Of a stretch of 64,000 bases of DNA, positions 61,301-64,000 are shown one piece after another. Both the position numbers and the translations under genes were made by a program. The stretch is from assembly GCA_943736015.1 (NCBI GenBank), contig OX031068.1, positions 25,924,296 to 25,988,295 of the forward strand, written 5' to 3'. The notes beneath the pieces were generated by a model. That model was not told the DNA's origin and searched no databases. It was given only the letters and a program-made list of their open reading frames with translations. Source of the DNA: Tridacna crocea. Its lineage: Eukaryota > Mollusca > Bivalvia > Cardiida > Cardiidae. Position 1 is the stretch's first letter; each line of letters begins with the position of its first letter.

Positions 61301-63604
61301 TTGTTTTGAGTTAGAAATATGGTAAGATCAACCCAGTAGGTATCAATCTTCCCCTGTTGGCCGTAAAAATATAGATCTAGCAAATATCCTATCTGCCTCT
61401 GAAAGACAGTTTTCATTTCTATTCAAAAAAGGAAATTGACCAGAAAAATACATATTTTGTGTATACTTAATTTTCTTTCACCCACCCCCAAAAATTTTTA
61501 CTCCCCCCATTTTGGAAATTCCATGGGGGATCTCCCCCTCTTCGCAGAATTCCTGGATGCAACACTGCATTTTCTTCTTTTTCCACAATGTTTTCCTCCC
61601 TATCAATAAAAAATTTAATCATTTGAACCTCTTTTGATCTGCAAATGCTTTGAATTTGGACAAGTCCAAAATTTTACCACTTGGTAATGGGTTAAAACAC
61701 CTTTGTCATCTGTAAATGCTTTCAGCTTGCAGCTCTACATTTACATGTCCTTTGGTAAAAGAGTTAATATCCTTCTGGAAGTTTGAAGGTATAGAAAGAA
61801 GGTGCATGATGTCCAATGATTGTATTTTTTTTTTATTATTGAAAGATCGTCAGAAATGGAGAAAATACTGTTTATTAATACAATCTTCTTTTACACAATT
61901 AATGTTTTTAAAGCTTTCTTCATCAGGGTTTTTAACTCTTTACCAAACATCAAAACTTTAGACTGCTCCAAATCAATAGCATTTGCAGACAATAAGATAA
62001 AAGTGACTGAAAATTTGAAATTTGTTTTGGGGAGGAAAGAAAACATTGTGGGGAAAGGTTGCCAGCATTTTCTCCTTTTCCCACTACGTTTTCAGAAGAT
62101 TTCTTTCTCACAGTCATTAAAAGGCAGGATTGTTTAGTAAAGAGTTGAAACATGTAACTGCTATGGAAAGAGTGAACTACTTTGTGTTTCTCTTTTTCTA
62201 GTCGGGCCAAACATGGATCCATTTCCAAAGAGGATGAATTGCTGGAAGCAAAGACAAGATATGAAGCTCTTCTGAATATTGAAGGTATAGGTTTTTTAAA
62301 CGAAGAATTAGATTCCAAAGCTTACATCCGTAAAGTCCCAAGTTTTTTTTGTCACATTAATGCTTATATAAGTATTCTTACCTAACACATGTCCAAGGTA
62401 TTATTTTATGATGTGTGAGGTAATTTTATACCATTGTCCGAGAAATGAATTTAGTTTCATTCATAGACGTCCTCATGAGTGTGTTGATGTTTTTATGGCA
62501 CTATCAGACCCATAATACAGAGATAATATACAACAAAAAGATTTAGATTCTTACGAACAAAGACCGTAATAAGGAAATAAATTAATAAATGCATGGCATA
62601 AACAAGGGACCAGGCGGGATTCGAAGCCAAGAACTCCTGGACGAAGGGCCAATATCTTAACCACTGAGCCAAAAAGATATCGAACCCCAGAACTCCCGGA
62701 CAAAAAGCCAATACCTTAACAACAGAGCCAAAGCGATGCAGTAGTCAGGTATTGTATATAAATCGGGATGAAGCTATGTAGGAAGGAGTGGTCTCCCGTA
62801 ACACACCCCCTCTTAAAGTCATCATTTATTGATGACTCAAAGCCATATTAAGCAGAAAGTCTGTTTGTGGACAACATATTTGGGATTAAAGGCTCAATGG
62901 CCAATCCCTGACAAGCCCCTATCTTAAGAACAAAATCGGTAACAAAGACAAATGAATAAATGCATGGCAGAAATAAGGGACTGGGCGGGATTCGAACCCC
63001 AGAACTCCCGGACGAAAAGCCAATACCTTAACAACAGAGCCAAAGCGATGCAGTAGTCAGGTATTGTATTTAAATCTGGACGAAGCCATGCAGGAAGGAG
63101 TGGTATACTGTAACAAGATTTTCATGACATTTGAGAGATGAAATTCTGTTAAACTTGTGTTGCCATTCATTATTAAATATTAGCTGTGAGGCCCCAAGGG
63201 TTTGCTGGTTCAATCCCCAGTCGTTCAATTTTTTCCAGGGTATTGATGATAGTCATTTTGACAGCATTGATTTCTCTCTCACTTCTGATCATTGTTTCGA
63301 AAGCAGCCAGTGGCAATGGAAGAATATTGTCCAAAAACTGGAAAAGGAAAACTCCAGGAATGCATTGTCGGGTCCATTGACCTACCCCATGTTGTACCTT
63401 AAATAATTGTGAAAACAGCTGTTAGCACAAAACAATCCAAATATTGGATTTAAAAAAGAAGGATCTATTACAGATTTACCTCCCCCACCCCCGTCCTTGC
63501 TGGAGCCCTTAGAAGAGCCTGAAGATCCCGAGAAAAATGAACATGTAGAAGATGATGGTGATTATGTGTCTTACGCTATCTGGAAATCTGGGAGTCAAAA
63601 AGAG
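37301..63604 (+). CDS. MYO16: Unconventional myosin XVI-like N-terminal ankyrin region (5' part of gene)
   Basis: Ten exons join in frame: 37301-37381, 39090-39234, 51822-51892, 53023-53166, 54740-54848, 55861-55982, 57317-57574, 59647-59849, 62202-62284 and 63474-63604 (1347 nt, 449 codons). The frame is still open at a donor (GAG|gtaaac). The start MDLDHSFLSELPLQQRQK resembles the N terminus of vertebrate MYO16 as I remember it. A basic stretch with KKTVVHF at about 52-58 looks like the PP1-docking VxF motif placed just before the ankyrin repeats. About six repeats follow (residues 60-310), split by a linker near 184-215, and then acidic and proline-rich sequence. In vertebrates MYO16 binds PP1 and carries a myosin motor after this region; no motor sequence is in the window. 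The alternative is a motorless PPP1R12/PPP1R16-type PP1 targeting subunit, which has a similar repeat layout. Confidence 0.72.
37448..37537 (+). mobile_element. Family A MITE, left fragment
   Basis: TTAACTCTCTCCTAAAGGAC to AATGTGACCCAAAAGGG. Confidence 0.75.
37550..37706. repeat. Long hairpin element, second copy
   Basis: GTGAAAGATCGAAATTTATT.., centre GGGCTCTGCCACTTGTG, then ..ATAAATTTTGATCTTT. Arms are imperfect. It follows the first MYO16-like exon. Confidence 0.75.
37884..38234. mobile_element. Element X, copy 1, with 11-bp target duplication
   Basis: It begins CATTATATCCAGCTAGATGG and ends GTGCAGACAAC. GTCGTCTGCAA precedes it (37873-37883) and GTCGTCTGC..AA follows it (38235-38243, interrupted). 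It was inserted into a family A MITE and has no poly-A tail or tRNA head. Confidence 0.85.
38244..38554. mobile_element. GGATCC-end MITE, 5-bp target duplication
   Basis: The left end CATGCGCGGATCCAGA and right end TCTGGATCCGCCCATG are inverted. Both subterminal parts carry G or C runs. TCTGC occurs on each side (38239-38243 and 38555-38559). Confidence 0.82.
38717..38934 (+). mobile_element. Family A MITE, core centre deleted
   Basis: AGGAGAAAATTTTCTCCTTT: the GCTGG centre is gone but the arms still pair perfectly. Confidence 0.88.
39090..39234 (+). CDS. MYO16: MYO16-like exon: basic leader and PP1-docking-like motif
   Basis: Acceptor attttcag, donor GAAG|gtagga. It encodes IENYLKFEKSDKGKEVRAKR, then KKTVVHFPNNVLLQIAV, the first ankyrin helix. 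A family B MITE begins 10 bases after the donor. The following intron is 12.6 kb. Confidence 0.85.
39245..39473 (+). mobile_element. TTAA MITE, family B, full length, next to a splice donor
   Basis: TTAACCCTTTACCCCATAAG .. GGAGTAAAGGGTTAA, 229 bp, with centre GCTCGTTGCGAGC. It begins 10 bases after the donor of the second MYO16-like exon. Confidence 0.92.
39660..39858 (-). mobile_element. Family A MITE, diverged
   Basis: CAACCCTTTACAAAACAATT, GACAGTGTGGGAAAGGGAG. The second core arm is lost. Confidence 0.75.
39865..39965. mobile_element. TTAA MITE family C palindrome
   Basis: GCAGACAGTGTAGATCAAGA, then GACTACACAGAATGTGCAGTC, folds back. The TTAA ends are not clear. Confidence 0.7.
40074..40376 (-). 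repeat. tRNA-derived SINE, nearly full length
   Basis: The reverse complement of the 10333 type, including the head: CAACTGAGCTACC near 40355 is the A-box complement. It has a GATTGATTG tail. It lies in the long intron of the MYO16-like gene. Confidence 0.85.
40616..40844 (-). mobile_element. Family A MITE, full length, first of a four-element chain
   Basis: 229 bp. Core slightly decayed (GGTCACCACCATTTCC). Confidence 0.92.
40841..41069 (-). mobile_element. Family A MITE, full length, chained
   Basis: 229 bp. It shares TTAA on both sides; a family C copy follows. Confidence 0.92.
41066..41221. mobile_element. TTAA MITE, family C, sharing TTAA on both sides
   Basis: It lies exactly between two family A copies, using their TTAA at 41066-41069 and 41218-41221. 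The core GGACAGTGTTGATCAAG has lost part of one arm. Confidence 0.78.
41218..41424 (+). mobile_element. Family A MITE, part of core lost, last of the chain
   Basis: The core reads GGTGAAAATGCTGGCCACAG. The ends are intact. Confidence 0.88.
41725..41901 (-). mobile_element. Family A MITE, diverged
   Basis: AAACTTTGTGGGATAGGAAG .. TTTTATCGTCCGTTAA. Confidence 0.78.
41898..41971 (+). mobile_element. Family A MITE, left fragment, chained
   Basis: TTAACTCTTTACCAGATAAA, then a diverged GTGAAAGCAGTAGAAG block up to the next TTAA. Confidence 0.7.
41968..42196 (+). mobile_element. Family A MITE, full length, GCTTGTTATGAG core variant
   Basis: 229 bp. The core is intermediate between families A and B (AAATTGCTTG / TGAGTAATTT). 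Confidence 0.9.
42193..42362 (+). mobile_element. Family A MITE, left part lost, chained
   Basis: It starts at ATATGGCTCAGATGATG. The core carries a 5-base insertion in one arm (AAAATGAAATGC). Confidence 0.83.
42359..42587 (-). mobile_element. Family A MITE, full length, chained
   Basis: 229 bp. It ends GTTTGGTAGTGAGTTAA. Confidence 0.92.
42592..42786. mobile_element. TTAA MITE, family C
   Basis: TTAACCCGTTTGCTGC at the left. Core GATCAAGATCAGACCACAC / GTGCAGTCTGATCTTGGATC. Its right TTAA is the left TTAA of the next family A copy. Confidence 0.8.
42783..43011 (+). mobile_element. Family A MITE, full length, chained to a family C copy
   Basis: 229 bp. One arm has the CACTG change and the other keeps CAATG. 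Confidence 0.93.
43150..44376. mobile_element. Hairpin-headed element, third sequence type
   Basis: Hairpin TATGCTCCCCGAAGGGCGAG / CATA at 43150-43173, then CCGTCCGTCC microsatellite to about 43231. Imperfect repeats follow, carrying GTCATGGAAAAAGGGGGCTT. It ends GGGGAGCATAACCTGTCTCT then GACGGCTCTTGTC, so the head motif returns near the end. Confidence 0.82.
44500..44640. mobile_element. Family A MITE relic
   Basis: CAAAACATTGTTAGAAAAAG and TTTTTCCCACAATGTTTTT flank a decayed centre. Confidence 0.5.
44683..45040. mobile_element. Hairpin-headed element (955-type), truncated
   Basis: Same head and first unit as 955-2420, up to AAGAAACATGGCTCTG, where a different repeat begins. Confidence 0.82.
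45041..45946. repeat. Minisatellite flanked by inverted repeats
   Basis: The left arm (about 45127-45190, TTGTAATAAACTTACAAAAT..TTCCCTGGGCCCAAGTTC) and right arm (45878-45944, GGGGCCCAGGGAACAAAG..) are inverted copies. Between them, 45325-45738 holds about 13 tandem units of roughly 31 bp built on GAGTCAAGCTCAAAAACAGC / GGGCCCGACTA. Confidence 0.85.
45947..47038. mobile_element. Hairpin-headed element (955-type), second copy
   Basis: It restarts with AGCTCACCAGAGGGGAGCTT, so the hairpin is partly deleted and the microsatellite nearly absent. Several 180-bp units follow, ending GGGCCATCTTGGCCCTCTTG as in the first copy. Confidence 0.82.
47148..47366 (-). mobile_element. Family A MITE
   Basis: TTAACTATTTACCACACAAT .. 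GGTAAAGAGTTAA. A shortened left block precedes a near-perfect core. Confidence 0.88.
47405..47540 (-). mobile_element. Family A MITE, partial
   Basis: AATATTTTGGGAAAAGAAGA, then GGTAAGCAGCATTATCTCCG. Confidence 0.65.
47782..48117. mobile_element. Element X, copy 2, with 10-bp target duplication
   Basis: It begins CATTATCTCCTGCTAGATGG and ends GCGCAGACAAC, and is similar to copy 1 throughout. Exact ATGTGATGAC at 47772-47781 and 48118-48127. Confidence 0.88.
48130..48494. other. Long-intron DNA, nothing recognised
   Basis: Unassigned sequence in the 12.6-kb second intron of the MYO16-like gene. Confidence 0.5.
48495..48725 (+). mobile_element. Family A MITE, diverged, near full length
   Basis: CAACTCTTTGCCAAAGAAC .. 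TTTGGTAAAAGCATAA. Confidence 0.82.
48855..49265. repeat. Long inverted repeat element split by a family A MITE
   Basis: 48855-49019 and 49241-49265 together match the copy at 15791-15990. The break is exactly at TTAA, which appears on both sides of the inserted MITE (49016-49019 and 49241-49244). Confidence 0.9.
49016..49244 (+). mobile_element. TTAA MITE, family A, reference copy with proven target duplication
   Basis: Family A layout in this orientation (called + here): TTAACCCTTTACCAAACGAC; a CAAATT(G/A)AAAGCAT..GCAG(A/G) block; a GGTAGAAAACATTGTGGG..GCTGG palindrome with 32-base arms; a GGCTTCT..CAGGG block; GTTTGGTAAAGGGTTAA. It is 229 bp with both TTAA. TTAA is duplicated relative to the empty site at 15963-15966. 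No coding capacity, so any transposase must come from elsewhere (piggyBac-like by its TTAA target). Confidence 0.95.
49444..49665 (+). mobile_element. Family A MITE
   Basis: The left TTAA is mutated to TGAA. The core left arm lost AAACATT. Confidence 0.88.
49668..49835. repeat. Dimeric repeat, second locus
   Basis: CTCATATCAATACAAAGATG..GCCTTTACGAAAACGTCG and CCCATATCAAAAGACAGAAG match the units at 577-770 in the same order. Confidence 0.75.
50012..50366. repeat. Three tandem units of about 120 bp
   Basis: Each unit has GGACTTGT, GTAGAAAATGTTGGAAGGA, AATTTTCTGTCCAAG, then GGACGG and AGTAAACAAA. The repeated words show the units are diverged. Confidence 0.75.
50509..50739 (+). mobile_element. 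Family A MITE, near full length
   Basis: TTAACCCTTTACCAAATATC .. GGAAAAGGGGTTAA. Confidence 0.9.
50980..51183 (-). mobile_element. Family A MITE, outer ends decayed
   Basis: Core perfect around GCTGATAACCAGC. It ends GTATTGTGGTAAAGTGAA. Confidence 0.82.
51467..51658. mobile_element. hAT-like MITE, intact, 8-bp target duplication
   Basis: Ends CAGAGCTCCAGATA and TATCTGGAGCTCT(A), with exact TTTTGTAC on both sides (51459-51466 and 51659-51666). An inner inverted pair reads CCCTATGTTGTGGGTACT / AGTACCCACAACATAGGG. CAGAG-type ends and 8-bp duplications are the hAT pattern. Confidence 0.88.
51822..51892 (+). CDS. MYO16: MYO16-like exon: ankyrin repeat
   Basis: 71 nt. It encodes VSRYLKNGGDPNFKTGNSTS and then LLHR. 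Acceptor ttttacag, donor AGG|gtaggt. The preceding residues DDKE and this VSRYLK form a continuous ankyrin helix, so no exon is missing inside the long intron. Confidence 0.82.
51902..52096 (+). mobile_element. Family A MITE, 9 bases after a splice donor, chained
   Basis: TTACTCTTTACCATACAACA. The block after the core is mostly deleted. It follows the 51822-51892 exon. Confidence 0.88.
52093..52320 (+). mobile_element. Family A MITE, full length, chained
   Basis: TTAACCCTTTACCAAGTCAC .. GGGAAAGGGTTAC. Core slightly decayed (GACAAAAATTCTGGTTAC). Confidence 0.9.
52321..53022. repeat. Intron segment with an inverted repeat of unclear type
   Basis: ATTGTTTTTATCAAACGAGT (52395-52416) and AGTTTGATAAAAACGATAAT (52476-52495) are inverted. 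A similar AAAACGATAAAACAC recurs near 52920. No MITE copy is present here. Confidence 0.5.
53023..53166 (+). CDS. MYO16: MYO16-like exon: ankyrin repeats
   Basis: 48 codons, phase 0 at both ends: CAAEDNVTGAELLLAHKANV, then DDDWWTPLHTACNC, ending LQLLLN. It shows the TPLHxA ankyrin signature. Acceptor attttcag, donor AAT|gtaaga. Confidence 0.88.
53236..53665. repeat. Tandem duplication, period 220 bp
   Basis: Two copies in direct orientation (for example GCTTTGATGG at 53261 and again at 53481), with few differences. The unit contains TAAGCGTGTAGGATCTGC and CTTGGGCAAGACGCTTCAG, which resemble SINE head and body pieces. It lies just after an ankyrin exon. Confidence 0.85.
53680..53907 (-). mobile_element. 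Family A MITE, full length
   Basis: TTAACGCATTACCACACAAT .. GGTAATGAATTAA. A T-run replaces part of the right block. Confidence 0.9.
54279..54493 (+). mobile_element. Family A MITE, diverged, chained
   Basis: AACTCTTTAGCAGATAACAA .. ATGGTAAAGAATTAA. Most of the left core arm is lost. Confidence 0.8.
54490..54720. mobile_element. Chimeric TTAA MITE with two cores
   Basis: The left part has a palindrome with a GCTCGTAATGAGC centre. It then switches to a second half-core (CTGGTTACCAGCATTTTC) and a normal family A right end. It ends 19 bases before the acceptor of the 54740-54848 exon. Confidence 0.88.
54740..54848 (+). CDS. MYO16: MYO16-like exon: ankyrin repeat
   Basis: 109 nt: NGGDPSVIDVDGYFPVDHAA, then MIMTRHLDNN. 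The degenerate repeat FPVDHA corresponds to the IPLDYA-type repeat I remember from MYO16. Acceptor attgacag, donor AATG|gtaagt. Confidence 0.86.
54947..55173 (+). mobile_element. Family A MITE, full length
   Basis: TTAACTCTTTACCACACAAG .. GGTAATGGGTTAA, 227 bp. Confidence 0.92.
55553..55780 (+). mobile_element. Family A MITE, full length
   Basis: TTAACTCATTATCAAATGAC .. GGTAATGGGTTAA, 228 bp. Confidence 0.92.
55861..55982 (+). CDS. MYO16: MYO16-like exon: inter-repeat linker
   Basis: 122 nt: GLTPEVLHAARQRKAQDFLN, then the start of the next repeat at NGSTL. Acceptor atggtag. An alternative acceptor (ttacgcag, ending 55832) would put the exon out of frame. Donor TTG|gtaaac. Confidence 0.84.
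56089..56317 (-). mobile_element. Family A MITE, full length
   Basis: 229 bp, TTAACCCTTACCCACACTTT .. GGTAAAGGGTTAA. Confidence 0.92.
56520..56745 (+). repeat. Old SINE copy
   Basis: Diverged match to the 10333-type body (AAGGATTGATGATTGTCAT, AGCCAGTGGCTTGGGAAG). The head is lost. Confidence 0.65.
56774..56991 (-). mobile_element. Family A MITE
   Basis: Deletion of ACACAATCC in the left block. The right end is GTTTGGTAATGAGTTAA. Confidence 0.9.
57021..57248 (+). mobile_element. Family A MITE, full length
   Basis: TTAACCTTTTCCCAAATGAC .. GGTAAAGGGTTAA. Confidence 0.9.
57317..57574 (+). CDS. MYO16: MYO16-like exon: two ankyrin repeats
   Basis: 86 codons: LHIAAANGYKSCMKALFKYD, DSNGWSPLHVAARFNQ and LLLKKKASANLQD, ending in a charged helix MRHERRQ. 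These are the two best-preserved ankyrin repeats. Donor CAG|gtattt. Confidence 0.9.
57634..57950. mobile_element. Hairpin-headed element, fourth sequence type
   Basis: Hairpin TATACCCCCTTAAAACCAG / TTTTCGGGGGTATA at 57637-57671, then CTGTCTGTGTGTCTG and CCGTCCGTGGGTCCG. The right end is uncertain. It lies in an intron of the MYO16-like gene. Confidence 0.65.
58139..58370 (+). mobile_element. Family A MITE, near full length
   Basis: TTAACCCTTTACCAGACGAC .. GGTAAAGGGTCAA. Confidence 0.88.
58400..58584 (+). mobile_element. Family A MITE, left end lost
   Basis: It closely resembles the preceding copy (AATTTTGAAGACGACAATC, CAATAGGGCAGAAAACATTG), so the pair may be a local duplication. Confidence 0.82.
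58789..58995 (-). mobile_element. Family A MITE, second core arm lost
   Basis: CAACCCTTTACCACACAGTC .. TTGTCCAAAATTTG. Confidence 0.82.
59252..59480 (+). mobile_element. Family A MITE, full length
   Basis: 229 bp. It lies upstream of the acidic-linker exon. Confidence 0.92.
59647..59849 (+). CDS. MYO16: MYO16-like exon: acidic linker
   Basis: 203 nt starting NEKKITDKDDRDKEKPELEI and ending VFRINSKTV. Low-complexity, acidic, with ENIYNEIGE, which may correspond to the YEEI-containing segment after the MYO16 repeats. Acceptor gtcacag, donor CTGT|gtaagt, phase 2. Confidence 0.75.
59905..60133 (-). mobile_element. Family A MITE, full length, TAGG subtype
   Basis: 229 bp. Both arms carry the paired change TTGTAGGAAAAG / CTTTTCCTACAA. 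Confidence 0.93.
60186..60410 (+). mobile_element. Family A MITE, near full length
   Basis: TTACTCTTTACTAAACAACA .. GTGTGGTAAAGGGTC. Confidence 0.88.
60585..61695 (-). mobile_element. Family A MITE split at its palindrome by a hAT-like element
   Basis: 60585-60685 ends inside the core centre. 61567-61695 resumes GCATTTTCTTCTTTTTCC and ends GGTAATGGGTTAA. Confidence 0.88.
60686..61566. mobile_element. hAT-like non-autonomous element inside a MITE
   Basis: The ends AGTGTTGCATCCAGG and CCTGGATGCAACACT are exact inverted 15-mers. The 8-mers outside (TCATTTTT and GCATTTTC) look like a decayed 8-bp duplication. It contains a direct 31-bp duplication at 61092-61153. No intact transposase. Confidence 0.8.
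61700..61766 (-). mobile_element. Family A MITE, end fragment
   Basis: GTCATCTGTAAATGCTTTCA .. GGTAAAAGAGTTAA. Confidence 0.7.
61932..62148 (+). mobile_element. Family A MITE, one core arm mostly lost
   Basis: TTAACTCTTTACCAAACATC .. AGTAAAGAGTTGA. Confidence 0.87.
62202..62284 (+). CDS. MYO16: MYO16-like exon: charged helix
   Basis: 83 nt, acceptor tttttctag, donor GAAG|gtatag. It continues the phase-2 codon and encodes RAKHGSISKEDELLEAKTRY and then EALLNIEG. Confidence 0.78.
62570..62830 (-). repeat. tRNA-like repeat, first copy
   Basis: The + strand has GGCGGGATTCGAAGCC and CTTAACCACTGAGCC, complements of a B-box and an A-box. A partial second head (TCGAACCCCAGAACTCCCGG) follows, then CGATGCAGTAGTCAGGTATT. 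The head is therefore duplicated inside this copy. Confidence 0.7.
62950..63120 (-). repeat. tRNA-like repeat, second copy
   Basis: GGCGGGATTCGAACCCC, CTTAACAACAGAGCC and CGATGCAGTAGTCAGGTATT repeat the block at 62570-62830. ATAAATGCATGGCA precedes both, so the two are duplicates or two insertions of one family. Confidence 0.72.
63180..63400 (+). repeat. SINE copy, diverged
   Basis: GGTTCAATCCCCAG is a B-box-like segment at 63210, followed by the GATGATAGTCATT and AGCAGCCAGTGGCAATGG body of the 10333 type. The tail is diverged. Confidence 0.7.
63474..63604 (+). CDS. MYO16: MYO16-like exon: proline-rich and acidic
   Basis: 131 nt: DLPPPPPSLLEPLEEPEDPE, then DGDYVSYAIWKSGSQKE. Acceptor attacag, donor GAG|gtaaac. 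The gene is open beyond this donor; the next exon is right of the window. A MITE starts 6 bases after the exon's GT. Confidence 0.76.
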
Positions 63605-63610
63605 GTAAAC

Positions 63611-63783
63611 TTAACCCATTACCACACAATCCCTACTATTGACGCCCCTGAGAAAGGAGCCTTTTGAAAACATTGTGGGAAAAGGAGAAAATGCTGATAA
63701 CCAGCATTTTTGCTTTTCCCACAATGTTTTTTACCCTTCACAAAACAAATTTCAAATTTTCAGTCACTTAATTTGGTTAATCC
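63611..63783 (-). mobile_element. Family A MITE, right end lost, 6 bases after a splice donor
   Basis: TTAACCCATTACCACACAAT; core centre GCTGATAACCAGC. It stops after TTTTCAGTCACTTAA. Confidence 0.88.
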
Positions 63784-63809
63784 TTAAAGCTCTCTTCATT
63801 ACTTTAATT

Positions 63810-63890
63810 ACCTTTGCAGCCATTGTAGATCAAGATCACACTGCAGAAAACTTGCAGTCTAATCATTGATCTACACTATCCACTTTGCTG
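63810..63890. mobile_element. TTAA MITE family C palindrome
   Basis: GCAGCCATTGTAGATCAAGA, then CTGCAGAAAACTTGCAG, folds against CTAATCATTGATCTACAC. Ends unclear. Confidence 0.65.
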
Positions 63891-63902
63891 GGGCATTCTG
63901 GT

Positions 63903-64000
63903 TGATTGATTGCTTTAATGGTGTTTTAGACCACTTTCAACATTATTTCAGTCATAGTATGGCGCCACCTCACATATTTATGTATTTCCTGGGTTCCACT
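63903..64000 (-). repeat. SINE, cut by the window edge
   Basis: It begins with a GATTGATTG tail and CACTTTCAACATTATTTCAG, the reversed 3' domain. The head would lie right of the window. Confidence 0.75.

Overview
The window is animal nuclear DNA. It has spliced genes with GT..AG introns, no operons, a tRNA-derived SINE population and a very heavy load of short inverted-repeat DNA transposons. The mix of repeats (SINEs ending in GGCGTTAAAC, TTAA-flanked palindromic MITEs, hairpin-headed elements followed by CCGTCC microsatellite) resembles what I remember of bivalve mollusc genomes. The organism is therefore probably a bivalve, but that is recollection, not a database match.

Three protein-coding genes can be read, all on the + strand. 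(1) Position 1 to 6648 holds the 3' part of a monocarboxylate-transporter-family (SLC16/MCT) gene in four exons. (2) Position 20285 to 28588 holds a complete second MCT-family gene with six coding exons and 644 codons. (3) Position 37301 to the right edge holds the 5' part of an ankyrin-repeat gene whose first ten exons (449 codons) match, from memory, the N-terminal region of unconventional myosin XVI (MYO16). The match covers the N-terminal leader, a PP1-docking-like VxF motif and the layout of ankyrin repeats. Its motor domain, if present, lies outside the window. The first two genes are tandem paralogues. Nothing suggests that the third is functionally linked to them.

The rest is dominated by mobile DNA. 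About 80 copies or fragments of one MITE (family A here) occupy roughly a quarter of the window. Intact copies are 229 bp counting both flanking TTAA, have TTAACCC../..GGGTTAA ends, and carry a nearly perfect 65-bp palindrome in the middle. Two related layouts (families B and C) share the TTAA ends but have other palindromes. One family A copy sits inside a long inverted repeat whose uninterrupted relative is also in the window, which shows TTAA target duplication directly (piggyBac-like). Many copies share a TTAA with the next copy and form chains. Several start or stop within about 20 nt of a splice site of the three genes.

Other repeats are: tRNA-headed SINEs, three with exact target duplications, one of which duplicated the 5' splice site of an MCT exon; hAT-like elements; a roughly 340-bp dispersed element with exact ends and 10-11 bp target duplications; foldback elements; a minisatellite flanked by inverted repeats; and hairpin-headed elements of 0.3-1.5 kb. 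Layout: 1-6.6 kb MCT gene 1; 6.6-20.3 kb repeat-filled intergenic DNA; 20.3-28.6 kb MCT gene 2; 28.6-37.3 kb intergenic, including a MITE-free stretch at 31.4-35.4 kb; 37.3-64 kb the MYO16-like gene, with a 12.6-kb second intron full of repeats.

Exon boundaries were set by hand from splice consensus and reading-frame continuity. Repeat boundaries are exact where a TTAA or target duplication is cited and approximate otherwise.
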